Of a stretch of 10,431 nt of DNA, positions 1 through 7,700 are shown one piece after another. The stretch covers positions 1 to 10,431 of the forward strand of contig JAKMCZ010000086.1 of the NCBI GenBank assembly GCA_022428185.1, given 5' to 3'. Within the stretch, counting starts at the first letter, position 1. Every line of letters begins with the position of its first letter. The notes below the pieces were generated by a model. The model was not told the origin of the DNA, did not search any database, and saw only the letters and a program-made list of their open reading frames with translations. Made by a program: the position numbers and the translations under genes. This DNA is from Alphaproteobacteria bacterium. Its GTDB lineage: Bacteria > Pseudomonadota > Alphaproteobacteria > RS24.

Positions 1-458
1 CTGACGGCCAAAGCAGCGGCTATGCCGCCAAGCAAAACCAATGCCGGTGCGCCGCAAAGCATCGCCGCCAGCAAAATCGGCAGCCGCGCTGCCTCAATAT
101 TCAATAAAAATCCGGCCAGCGGAACGCTCAAAATAAGCGGCAATACCAGAGCCAGAAAATGCCCGACCAGTTTAGCCAAAATCGTCGCTTCAAACGCCAG
201 CGGCAAAAGCATCAGCCGGTCCAGTGTTCCATCTTCAAAATCGGCCTGAAACAGACGGTCCAAAGTGCTGAGCAGGCTGATAGCCAGCACCACCCATAAC
301 AGACCGGGAGCCAGCGCACGCAGCAGTTTCAACTCCGGCCCCAAACCAAAGGGTAAAAGGGTGACGGCGATAAACAGAAAACTGAGCGCCAAGACGGTTT
401 GCCCGCCGCGCCAGGCGAGCTGCATATGCTGACGCGATAGGGCGAAAAACACGTTCAT
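1..458 (-). CDS. ccmB: Heme exporter protein CcmB, cytochrome c maturation (3' part beyond the window)
   Basis: CcmB is the integral membrane subunit of the CcmABC(D) complex, which releases holo-CcmE so that heme can be attached to c-type cytochromes in the periplasm. The 152 visible codons start MNVFFALSRQHMQLAWRGG and continue with hydrophobic spans and the family-typical stretch LSTLDRLFQADFEDGTLD, followed by LMLLP. The full protein is normally about 220 residues, so roughly the last third lies left of position 1. The ATG at 458 is supported by a strong GGGAGGGG purine run just upstream. It also overlaps the ccmA stop in an ATGA arrangement, which suggests translational coupling. The reading frame is uninterrupted to the window edge. 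ccmC would be expected next, outside the window. Family assignment is firm; only the missing end is uncertain. Confidence 0.93.
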   Translation of the reverse strand, partial: MNVFFALSRQHMQLAWRGGQTVLALSFLFIAVTLLPFGLGPELKLLRALAPGLLWVVLAISLLSTLDRLFQADFEDGTLDRLMLLPLAFEATILAKLVGHFLALVLPLILSVPLAGFLLNIEAARLPILLAAMLCGAPALVLLGGIAAALAV

Positions 459-1081
459 ACCGCCCCTCCCAACACTATTTGCGCATCAGCAAAACCGAGC
501 GGCTCATGGCTGGCGGCGATAATGCGCCCGCCTTGCGCCAAATGATCGGCAGCCAGCCCATGCACCAATTGGCGCGCCGTGTCGTCAAGCGCGGTGAGCG
601 GTTCGTCGAGCAGCCAAAGCGGGCGCCGGTCGATTAACAGCCGCGCCAAAGCAAGACGGCGTTTTTGACCACTCGATAAATCGCCGACAAATTGCCAGTC
701 GCACCCGCCCAGCCCAAGCTGCGCTGCCAATTCTGAATTAGGCGTCTGACCGGCCAATATCGTTTCAAAAGCCAGCGTCTCAGCCACGCTCAATGCCGCT
801 TTCAAACCGGTTTCATGCCCCAAATAATGGATATGTTGCGGCGTAAAATCGGTTTCCAATGCGCCACCATCGAGCGGCAGCAATCCGGCTAATTGGCGCA
901 ATAAAGATGACTTGCCACTGCCATTTGGCCCCGCGACCATCAATGCTTGTCCGGCAACCAAATCGAAAGACAGATTGTCGAAAACCGGCTTGCCGCCCCG
1001 CCGACAAGCCAATGCATCGGCCCGCAACACGGCTGCGCGCGCATAAATCGGCGAATTGGCATCATGTTGAGCGCTACCCAT
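455..1081 (-). CDS. ccmA: Cytochrome c biogenesis ATP-binding protein CcmA
   Basis: This is the cytoplasmic ATPase of the CcmABC heme-handling complex. The 208 residues contain Walker A GPNGSGKSS (51-59), signature LSSGQKRR (135-142), Walker B LWLLDEP (155-161) and an H-loop histidine near 192 (AASHEP). The segment HYLGHETGLK (85-94) matches the CcmA-specific 'GH..G.K' region rather than a generic importer ATPase. Core homology starts around LRADALACRRGG (19-30), so the first 17 or so residues are extra. The ATG at 1081 has no clear Shine-Dalgarno, and a GTG at 1030 or the adjacent TTG would give a more typical N-terminus. It lies 21 bp after acnB on the same strand and is probably co-transcribed with it. 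Its stop overlaps the ccmB start. Confidence 0.94.
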   Translation of the reverse strand: MGSAQHDANSPIYARAAVLRADALACRRGGKPVFDNLSFDLVAGQALMVAGPNGSGKSSLLRQLAGLLPLDGGALETDFTPQHIHYLGHETGLKAALSVAETLAFETILAGQTPNSELAAQLGLGGCDWQFVGDLSSGQKRRLALARLLIDRRPLWLLDEPLTALDDTARQLVHGLAADHLAQGGRIIAASHEPLGFADAQIVLGGAV

Positions 1082-1102
1082 AGCCGTAACTATGCCACGA
1101 GT

Positions 1103-3883
1103 TTAGGCCGGTGGGGCAAATTTGGTGAGGTCAATGCCTTTTACGGCACTTTGATATTCGTCCAATGTTGGCGTGCGACCCAAAACCGTCGACAGCACCA
1201 CGACCGGCGTTGATGCCAAAAGCGACTCGCCAGCCTTTTCATCACTGTCTTCGACCACGCGGCCTTTAAACAAGCGCGTTGATGTCGCCATCACCGTGTC
1301 GCCTTTGCCAGCTTTTTCCTGATTGCCCATGCATAGATTGCAGCCCGGGCGTTCCAGATAAAGTGTGTTGTCATAGGTCGTGCGCGCTTCTTGCTTAGGG
1401 TCATTATCGTCAAATTCGAAACCCGAATATTTGCGCAAAATATCCCAATCACCTTCGGCTTTAAGCTCATCGACAATATTATAAGTCGGCGGCGCGATGA
1501 CCAGCGGCGCTTTGAAGCTGACCGCACCGTTTTCATCTTCCAAATTGCGGAACATTTGCGCGACGATTTTCATGTCGCCCTTATGCACCATGCACGAACC
1601 GACAAAGCCCAAATCGACTTTTTTCTCGGCCCGGTAATAAGATATTGGTCGTATCGTGTCATGCGTATAGCGCTTGGAAATATCGGCATTATTGACATCA
1701 GGGTCGGCAATCATCGGCTCGTTAATCGCGTCCAGATCGACCACCACTTCGGCGAAATAGGCCGCATTGGCGTCCGGCGCGAGCGCCGGTTTGCGGCCCG
1801 ATTTAATCTCATCAATACGCTTATCGGCAATATCGACCAGCCCTTTGAGCATTTGCGCTGCATTATCCATGCCCTTATCGATCATGATTTGAATCCGCGC
1901 TTTGGCAATTTCCAGCGAGCCGATAAGCGTCTCATCATTGGAAATGCAAATTGAGGCTTTGGCTTTCATCTCCGCCGTCCAATCGGTGAAGGTGAAAGCT
2001 TGGTCGGCCAATAAAGTGCCGATATGCACTTCAATGACGCGCCCTTGAAAAACATTATCGTCGAACTGCTCTAACATTTGCGCTTGCGTGGCATGCACCA
2101 CATCGCGGAAATCCATATAGTCGGCCATCTTGCCCTTAAAGGTCACTTTCACCGATTGCGGTATCGGCATGGTCGCTTCGCCGGTCGCCAGCGCCAGCGC
2201 CACTGTGCCCGAATCGGCACCAAAGGCGACGCCTTTCGACATGCGTGTATGACTGTCCCCGCCGATAATAATGGCCCAATCATCGACCGTAATATCGTTC
2301 AACACTTTATGAATGACATCGGTCATAGCGTGATATGCGCCTTTGGGGTCGCGCGCCGTGACCAAACCGAAGCGGTTCATAAAGGCCATCAGGCGCGGCG
2401 TATTGGCTTGCGCTTTGGTGTCCCAAACCGAGGCCGTATGGCAACCCGATTGATAAGCGCCATCGACACCCGGTGCCAAAATGGTTGCCGCCATCGCTTC
2501 TAATTCCTGCGAGGTCATCAATCCGGTGGTGTCTTGCGAACCGACAATATTGACCGCGACCCGAACATCGGAACCGGCATGCAAGGGCTTGTCACCGGCT
2601 TTACCCTCTGCACGGCCCAGCGCATTGGCGTTGAAAATCTTTTCAACCGCTGTCAGACCCTGCCCGTCATGCGAGATTTCTTTAGATGGCGCAAACACTG
2701 ACTTCAATTCGACGCCTAAAACCGCACAAGCCAAGCTTTGCAATTTTTTGCCGAAAACGATGGCGTAAGAGCCGCCCGCTTTCATGAATTCAACTTTTTG
2801 CGGCGTGAAACTATCGCCCAAATCGGCCAGTTCTTCGCTACCATCATCGCTATAAAGTTTTTTATCTTTGGCGCTAATGGTCAACACGGTGCCGGTTTCG
2901 ACAGAATATTTCTGCTCCAAAACAGCATTGCCGTCATTATTCATAAGCGGCCTGCCATCATCGCCGGTTTTCTTGACCCAATTTTTAAGATCGACACCAA
3001 TGCCACCCGTCACCCCGACCGTGGTCAGGAAAATCGGCGAAATGCCGTTTGTGCCGGCAACAATCGGGGCAATATTGACAAACGGCACATAGGGGCTGGC
3101 CTGTTTACCGGTCCATAGCGCGACATTATTGACCCCCGACATGCGCGACGAGCCGACACCCATTGTGCCTTTTTCAGCGATTAACATAACCTGCTTATCA
3201 GGGTGCTGCAGCTTGAGCGCGTTGATTTCTTTTTGTGCCGCTTCTGATATCAGGCATTTGCCATGCAATTCGCGGTCAGCGCGCGAATGGGCTTGATTGC
3301 CGGGCGACAGTAAATCGGTGGAAATATCACCTTCGGCGGCGATATAGGTGACGACTTTAACTTCTTCGTCAATATCGGGCAGTGTGGTGAAGAACTCAGC
3401 CGCAGCATAGCTCTTTAAAATATCCTCAGCCCGTTTATCGCCCGCCGCGTAAGCCGCTTTCAAGCGGTCAGTATCAGCGTCATAGAGAAATACTTGCGTC
3501 TTCAACACCGAAGCCGCCGCATCTCCAATCGCCGCATTATCGTCTGTCACCTCAAGCGCCAAATCGAGCAAAACCTCGACCGATGGGCCGCCTTTCATAT
3601 GCGACAATAATTCAAAGGCAAAATCCTGCGATATTTCGGGAACGTCAACGGCACCCAAAATAATCTGTTTCAAAAAGGCCGCTTTTTCACCCGCCGCGCT
3701 GGTCGTGCCGGGCAGCGTGTTATAGATGAAAAACTGCAATGATTGCGCGCGATGTGGACTATCAGGCTGCTTAATCTGCGCAATGATTTCAGCCAGCAAA
3801 TCCGCATCATCAATCGGCTTGGGGTTCAAACCCTGTTTTTCGCGGGCTTCAATGTTTTCAAGATAAGCGTCGTAAAGGCTCAT
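1103..3883 (-). CDS. acnB: Aconitate hydratase B (bifunctional aconitase / 2-methylisocitrate dehydratase), Bacteroidetes-like form
   Basis: AcnB interconverts citrate and isocitrate in the TCA cycle and usually also hydrates 2-methyl-cis-aconitate in propionate breakdown. It is cytoplasmic and carries a [4Fe-4S] cluster. Using the ATG at 3883 the protein has 926 residues. The three cluster cysteines are visible at C764 (GSCMVHKGD) and C848/C851 (GCNLCMGNQ), matching E. coli AcnB C710/C769/C772. Active-site stretches GSQDTTG, SGCHTASVW and GGDSHTR are present. The swivelling domain precedes the catalytic core, as in AcnB and unlike AcnA. The frame stays open to an ATG at 3940, but a candidate -10 box at 3927-3932 would put that codon upstream of the transcript. 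The 3883 start also has a purine-rich AGAGAAGAG upstream and gives the family's usual N-terminus. Recalled Bacteroidetes AcnB sequences are closer than the roughly 865-residue E. coli type. Confidence 0.95.
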   Translation of the reverse strand: MSLYDAYLENIEAREKQGLNPKPIDDADLLAEIIAQIKQPDSPHRAQSLQFFIYNTLPGTTSAAGEKAAFLKQIILGAVDVPEISQDFAFELLSHMKGGPSVEVLLDLALEVTDDNAAIGDAAASVLKTQVFLYDADTDRLKAAYAAGDKRAEDILKSYAAAEFFTTLPDIDEEVKVVTYIAAEGDISTDLLSPGNQAHSRADRELHGKCLISEAAQKEINALKLQHPDKQVMLIAEKGTMGVGSSRMSGVNNVALWTGKQASPYVPFVNIAPIVAGTNGISPIFLTTVGVTGGIGVDLKNWVKKTGDDGRPLMNNDGNAVLEQKYSVETGTVLTISAKDKKLYSDDGSEELADLGDSFTPQKVEFMKAGGSYAIVFGKKLQSLACAVLGVELKSVFAPSKEISHDGQGLTAVEKIFNANALGRAEGKAGDKPLHAGSDVRVAVNIVGSQDTTGLMTSQELEAMAATILAPGVDGAYQSGCHTASVWDTKAQANTPRLMAFMNRFGLVTARDPKGAYHAMTDVIHKVLNDITVDDWAIIIGGDSHTRMSKGVAFGADSGTVALALATGEATMPIPQSVKVTFKGKMADYMDFRDVVHATQAQMLEQFDDNVFQGRVIEVHIGTLLADQAFTFTDWTAEMKAKASICISNDETLIGSLEIAKARIQIMIDKGMDNAAQMLKGLVDIADKRIDEIKSGRKPALAPDANAAYFAEVVVDLDAINEPMIADPDVNNADISKRYTHDTIRPISYYRAEKKVDLGFVGSCMVHKGDMKIVAQMFRNLEDENGAVSFKAPLVIAPPTYNIVDELKAEGDWDILRKYSGFEFDDNDPKQEARTTYDNTLYLERPGCNLCMGNQEKAGKGDTVMATSTRLFKGRVVEDSDEKAGESLLASTPVVVLSTVLGRTPTLDEYQSAVKGIDLTKFAPPA

Positions 3884-3926
3884 GAAATCGCTCTTCTCTT
3901 TTTGTCTGTCATACTTGCTGCGTCCC

Positions 3927-3954
3927 GTTTTACAGGTCACATTTTATAAGTCAA
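3927..3954 (-). promoter_or_regulatory. Candidate sigma-70 promoter for acnB-ccmA-ccmB
   Basis: On the minus strand the 90-bp gap between the DUF4340 gene and acnB contains TTGACT (3954-3949), a 16-base spacer, and TAAAAC (3932-3927). Transcription would begin near 3920, giving a leader of about 37 nt with a purine-rich AGAGAAGAG before the acnB ATG at 3883. This is the best consensus promoter match I found in the window, and it separates the aconitase/ccm unit from the upstream ABC operon. Confidence 0.55.
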
Positions 3955-3973
3955 ATCGCCCCAATGGTCGGCG

Positions 3974-4981
3974 CTAAAAATCACTTTTGGCGGGCAGCAA
4001 GACCGCTGTCCGCTCAGCCGCAAAGCGCAGGGCCCAGCCGCCAAACCGCCGATTAAGGGCATTTGCGCGTTGTTTTACCTCGCGACTTGCATCAGCATCA
4101 AAACTTGCTTTCATGCGGCTCCAAATCACGGTCGCCGCGCCGACATTTTCATAGCTTATCCGCAAGCCGTCTTGATAAATCAGCGTAAACGCACGCGCTG
4201 TCTCAAAGTTGATGCTGTCCTCGCGCGCGACATCATCGGGGCGCAAAGCGGCAAATCGGCTGAGCCAGTCTTGTGCGCCGGCAGCCGACCAGCCCTCACC
4301 AACGCGTAAAAAACCGAACCGCGCCGCACCCGAACCAAACCGCACTTCGCGCAATTTTTTATCGTCATGGCGCGGCAGAGACGGGTCAATCCAAGCGGCC
4401 GGAGCCGGATTACGCGGCAACCGTCCCAACGCCAACCAGCTTTGGTCGCTATCCTCGCGGCGCACATAAAACTGGCGCAATTCAGGCCCGTAATTTTCAA
4501 CCTGCTGCTTGGCCTCAGCCTCGCTCTGCTGCTCTTTGCCCAATAGTAAAGAGGCCAGCGCCGCGCCGTCGGCATTGGTGACCCGAAAACGCACCGCCGA
4601 ACCCAGATTTTCCGGCACAACCAGCCCCAAAGCTCGGTGCCATTCGGCTTGCGCGGTGCGCGCCTCCACCGCTTTCAAATCAGCCAGAGCCAAAAGCGTT
4701 TCATTGACCAGCTCATCATTGGCCGGATAGTTCCATCGCTGATCGAGCGTCCACCCGTTCGGCGTGCGGGTCATCTGCAAGGGCCGTGCGCCCGACAGAC
4801 CCATGCCATGCGTCACTTCAAGCTTTTGCGCGCCGTCAATATGCGCCGCATAATCGGCCAGCAGGATTTGCGGCGGCGGCACGGCATTAACCGGCCGATC
4901 GCCAATCACGGCAATCACCGCCAATAGAAAACTTACCAACGTAAGCGCCGCCAATGGGCGCATCATGCGGGTCATATCCAT
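3974..4981 (-). CDS. DUF4340 domain-containing envelope protein of the Gld-type ABC operon
   Basis: The 335-residue protein has an N-terminal hydrophobic segment (about residues 8-27, LAALTLVSFLLAVIAVIG) that acts as a signal anchor. The rest is soluble and presumably periplasmic, with repeated beta-type patterns such as NGWTLDQRWNYPAND and the segment SLLLGKEQ. This pattern, and its place directly after a GldG-like gene, fits the DUF4340 family, whose molecular function is not established. Its ATG shares one base with the stop of the upstream gene (TAATG), so the two are probably translated together. It is the last gene of the four-gene operon; acnB starts 90 bp later from its own candidate promoter. 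I infer an accessory role in the transporter complex. Other ATGs at codons 3, 6 and 7 could also serve as the start. Confidence 0.8.
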   Translation of the reverse strand: MDMTRMMRPLAALTLVSFLLAVIAVIGDRPVNAVPPPQILLADYAAHIDGAQKLEVTHGMGLSGARPLQMTRTPNGWTLDQRWNYPANDELVNETLLALADLKAVEARTAQAEWHRALGLVVPENLGSAVRFRVTNADGAALASLLLGKEQQSEAEAKQQVENYGPELRQFYVRREDSDQSWLALGRLPRNPAPAAWIDPSLPRHDDKKLREVRFGSGAARFGFLRVGEGWSAAGAQDWLSRFAALRPDDVAREDSINFETARAFTLIYQDGLRISYENVGAATVIWSRMKASFDADASREVKQRANALNRRFGGWALRFAAERTAVLLPAKSDF

Positions 4982-6960
4982 TAGCCGCGCCCCCCTGCCG
5001 ATACTTGTTCATGCTCATCGACAATCAACCCACCGGCTTTCTGGGTCGCCAGACGCTGGCGTCTTTGTCGCCATGCCAAAATCAGTGCCAGAGCGGAAAT
5101 CAGCAGCGGCATGACGCCAATATTGGCACCGGTCAACCGCGCCTCAAGCGTTTCGATATCGCGGCGCAAATCACCCTGCACGCGGCGCAATGCTTTGCGC
5201 GCCGCCAATAATTCTGCGCGATATACGCCGGCCGCCTCATCAGCCTCAGCCAGTTGAGCGCCGCTTTGCTCCAAGCGGTCAAGCTCGGCCTGCGCGGCTT
5301 CAATGCGGGCAACAAGGTTTTGCTGCTCGGCCAAATATTCGGTCTCGGCCATGCGACGCAAATCCTCAATGCGGGTGAAAGGCCGCGCCGCTTTTTCGCG
5401 TCCGCGCAGCGAAATAAGGTCATTCGACCCCATCAGATTTTCGACCGCATTTAGAAGAAACTTGCCATTATCGGCAATCGGCACACCGAAACGCTGACCC
5501 AGATAATTTTGTTCTGACACCCAAAACCGGTCATCGAAAAAATCGCTATCGGCAAACACCACAATATTGGCCGCCTCAGTGGCCGATTTATGGTCTTCCG
5601 GCTTAGCACGCAGCCCTTTTGCATTTTCAGTTGCATTTACCGGCGGCCCATCGGGGAAAGCACTGACAACCGCGCCCGACAGGCGCGCGGCAATCACATA
5701 AGGCGCTTCACCGACGCTAAAGCGGCGTTGCAACGCATCAGGGGTTGGCGCGCTCAGCACATAATCACGCATCATCAGTCCGGCTTCGTCTGAGGAGGTA
5801 ACCAGCGGGCTGAACGCGGTGGTAGCATCAGCCAGCGGCATCAGTGCGCCGGCCGTGCCGATATTCAAGCGGTCAATATTACCGGTAATCGGGTCGTCGC
5901 GGTTCATTTCGCCCGGCCCCAGCCCCATCCATAGAATATAATCGACCAGCGCACGCCGCGCATCGCGACCGGCAGCAACGCGTTGGGCGCGCTTGCGGTC
6001 GGCGATAATCATATCCCGTGCCATGGTTACGCCCCATTGGCGCATCAGACGCGGTAAATCGGATTGCTCGGTATAGCCGCGCAGCGGTTCGCCATTTGGC
6101 CCCGCCGTCAGACTGACCTCGGATTGCGGATCGAGAAAAGCAATAACTCGCCCTCCGCGCATAACAAATTGGTCTACCGAATAAGCCTGAACATCGGTCA
6201 GCGCGCGCGGATGCGCCAGCAGCAAAACATCGACACGATTGGCGATTTTTACCGCATCGGGAGCGATAAAGTCGATTTGAAAGCGGTCGGCCAGTTCGGC
6301 ATAGATTAAAAACGGCTGCGATTGACCGCGCATCGCCGCCATAATGCCACCGGCGCCGGTATCGAGCGGCAGATTGGACATAATGCCCAATACCGGTTTT
6401 TCAGGCCGCGCCAAATTATGTAATAGGCGCGCCAAATCATATTCCAGATATTGCTGCCGCTCGGCGGCGAAATAGGCAATGACCTCAACGCTATCGACCA
6501 AATTGGTGCCGACCAGCCCGAAATAAACCACTTCGCCCTCAGCCACCGGCCTTGCCACCAGACCTTGCGCAACGGCTTGGTCTTCGGCTTCTGAAAACGG
6601 TTCAGGGTCAATAATATCCAGCGTCACCATGCCATTGGCTGCCAGGGTGATTTCTTCAAGCATATCGCGGACGCGCTGCGCTTCGATGCGCAAACCCGGT
6701 TGGTCGGTGGCGATGGATTGCGAGTAATAAAATTTCAGCCGCACCGGCTCTTTCAGACCGGCAACAATATTGCGGGTGCCGTCGCTGAGCGTAAACAATC
6801 CGTTTTCGGTCAAATCGAGCCGCGCATTTCTGAGCATTAAATTGGAAAACAGATTGAGGCTGACAAAAGTCACCGCCAGCAAAACCAATGCCACGGCGTG
6901 CGGGCGGGCGCGCCAAATCATGACCGCAGATGCAATAAATGTGGTCAGTCTTTGCATCAC
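4981..6960 (-). CDS. GldG-like ABC transporter auxiliary protein (ABC_transp_aux family)
   Basis: This 659-residue protein belongs to the COG3225/GldG-like auxiliary family found with Gld-type ABC transporters. A transmembrane segment lies near residues 22-43. A large extracytoplasmic domain follows, opening with the family-like stretch LDLTENGLFTLSDGTRNI (48-65) and including an acidic DSDFFDDRFW motif (471-480). Residues about 535-609 form a strongly charged, heptad-rich region likely to be a coiled coil. A second membrane segment (about 613-631) follows, then a short basic, probably cytoplasmic tail. This would hold the bulk of the protein in the periplasm with both ends anchored. The start overlaps the permease stop (ATGA), and the stop shares a base with the next start. 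The name refers to the Flavobacterium gliding gene; gliding is not implied here. The substrate is unknown. Confidence 0.88.
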   Translation of the reverse strand: MMQRLTTFIASAVMIWRARPHAVALVLLAVTFVSLNLFSNLMLRNARLDLTENGLFTLSDGTRNIVAGLKEPVRLKFYYSQSIATDQPGLRIEAQRVRDMLEEITLAANGMVTLDIIDPEPFSEAEDQAVAQGLVARPVAEGEVVYFGLVGTNLVDSVEVIAYFAAERQQYLEYDLARLLHNLARPEKPVLGIMSNLPLDTGAGGIMAAMRGQSQPFLIYAELADRFQIDFIAPDAVKIANRVDVLLLAHPRALTDVQAYSVDQFVMRGGRVIAFLDPQSEVSLTAGPNGEPLRGYTEQSDLPRLMRQWGVTMARDMIIADRKRAQRVAAGRDARRALVDYILWMGLGPGEMNRDDPITGNIDRLNIGTAGALMPLADATTAFSPLVTSSDEAGLMMRDYVLSAPTPDALQRRFSVGEAPYVIAARLSGAVVSAFPDGPPVNATENAKGLRAKPEDHKSATEAANIVVFADSDFFDDRFWVSEQNYLGQRFGVPIADNGKFLLNAVENLMGSNDLISLRGREKAARPFTRIEDLRRMAETEYLAEQQNLVARIEAAQAELDRLEQSGAQLAEADEAAGVYRAELLAARKALRRVQGDLRRDIETLEARLTGANIGVMPLLISALALILAWRQRRQRLATQKAGGLIVDEHEQVSAGGRG

Positions 6961-7700
6961 GCGCCTTCGGCTTTCTTCATATCAACGACGATGACGGTCG
7001 CCGTCAAAAACACGCCGATGAGCGTGGCGAAAAACATGATGTCGCGCATATCAATCACCCCGCCGGTAATGGCGCGGAAATGCGTCAGGAGTGAAAAACC
7101 GGCCAATGTTTCAATCAGAGCTTGTGGTGCCCAACCGTCAAATAATTCGAGCACTAAAGGCGCGCCCGATACGGTGAATAAAAAACACACCACAACCGAA
7201 ATAACAAAAGCGATGACCTGATTGCGCGTCAGTGCCGACAGACAAGAGCCAATAGCCAGATAACCTCCCGCCAACATTAGCGAGCCAAGATAAGAAGCCA
7301 AAATGACACCATTATCGGGAGCACCCAAATAATTGACCGTCAACCAAATCGGGAAAGTTAGCGCCAATGCCAGCGCCGAAAATGCCAAAGCGGCAAGATA
7401 TTTGCCGATGACCACGGCGGTCAGCGGCACCGGAAGGGTCAGCAATAGCTCAATCGACCCATTGCGCCGCTCTTCAGCCCAAAGCCGCATCGAAATAGCC
7501 GGCAAAAAGAACAGATAAAGCCATGGATGGAACATGAAGAAACTCGTCAAATCGGCCTGTCCCGATGCGAAATAACCGCCCAGATAAAATGTCGCCAAAC
7601 CATTTGCCAACAAAAACACAATGATGAAAACAAAGGCCAGCGGGGTGGCGAAATAGCCGCCAAATTCGCGGGCCGTAATGGCTCGAATAGCGCGCATCAT
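6957..7700 (-). CDS. Gld-type ABC transporter permease (GldF/NosY-like)
   Basis: This is the integral membrane subunit of the ABC transporter. Its 247 residues carry about six hydrophobic segments. The family-typical cytoplasmic motif MRLWAEERRNGSIELLLTLP follows the second segment, and the protein opens with the common MRAIRAITAREFGGYFATPLA-like start, which faces the cytoplasm. Length and motif fit the ABC-2/NosY/GldF permease group. The start overlaps the end of the ATPase gene by 4 bases (ATGA), and the stop overlaps the GldG-like start in the same way. Such tight coupling implies equimolar synthesis of complex partners. One permease gene of this size would be expected to work as a homodimer with the ATPase dimer. 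The substrate cannot be read from the sequence. Confidence 0.9.
   Translation of the reverse strand: MMRAIRAITAREFGGYFATPLAFVFIIVFLLANGLATFYLGGYFASGQADLTSFFMFHPWLYLFFLPAISMRLWAEERRNGSIELLLTLPVPLTAVVIGKYLAALAFSALALALTFPIWLTVNYLGAPDNGVILASYLGSLMLAGGYLAIGSCLSALTRNQVIAFVISVVVCFLFTVSGAPLVLELFDGWAPQALIETLAGFSLLTHFRAITGGVIDMRDIMFFATLIGVFLTATVIVVDMKKAEGA

Noticed and set aside
1391..1954. A 187-codon open frame on the plus strand inside acnB
   Set aside because: It is antisense to well-conserved acnB sequence, has biased composition rich in R, I and H, and shows no recognisable domain. Long antisense open frames are expected opposite a GC-biased gene.
3884..3940. A longer acnB starting at the ATG at 3940
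   Set aside because: The extra 19 residues (MTCKTGRSKYDRQKEKSDF) do not resemble the family N-terminus, and the ATG lies upstream of the candidate transcription start near 3920. The ATG at 3883 has a better-placed purine-rich leader.
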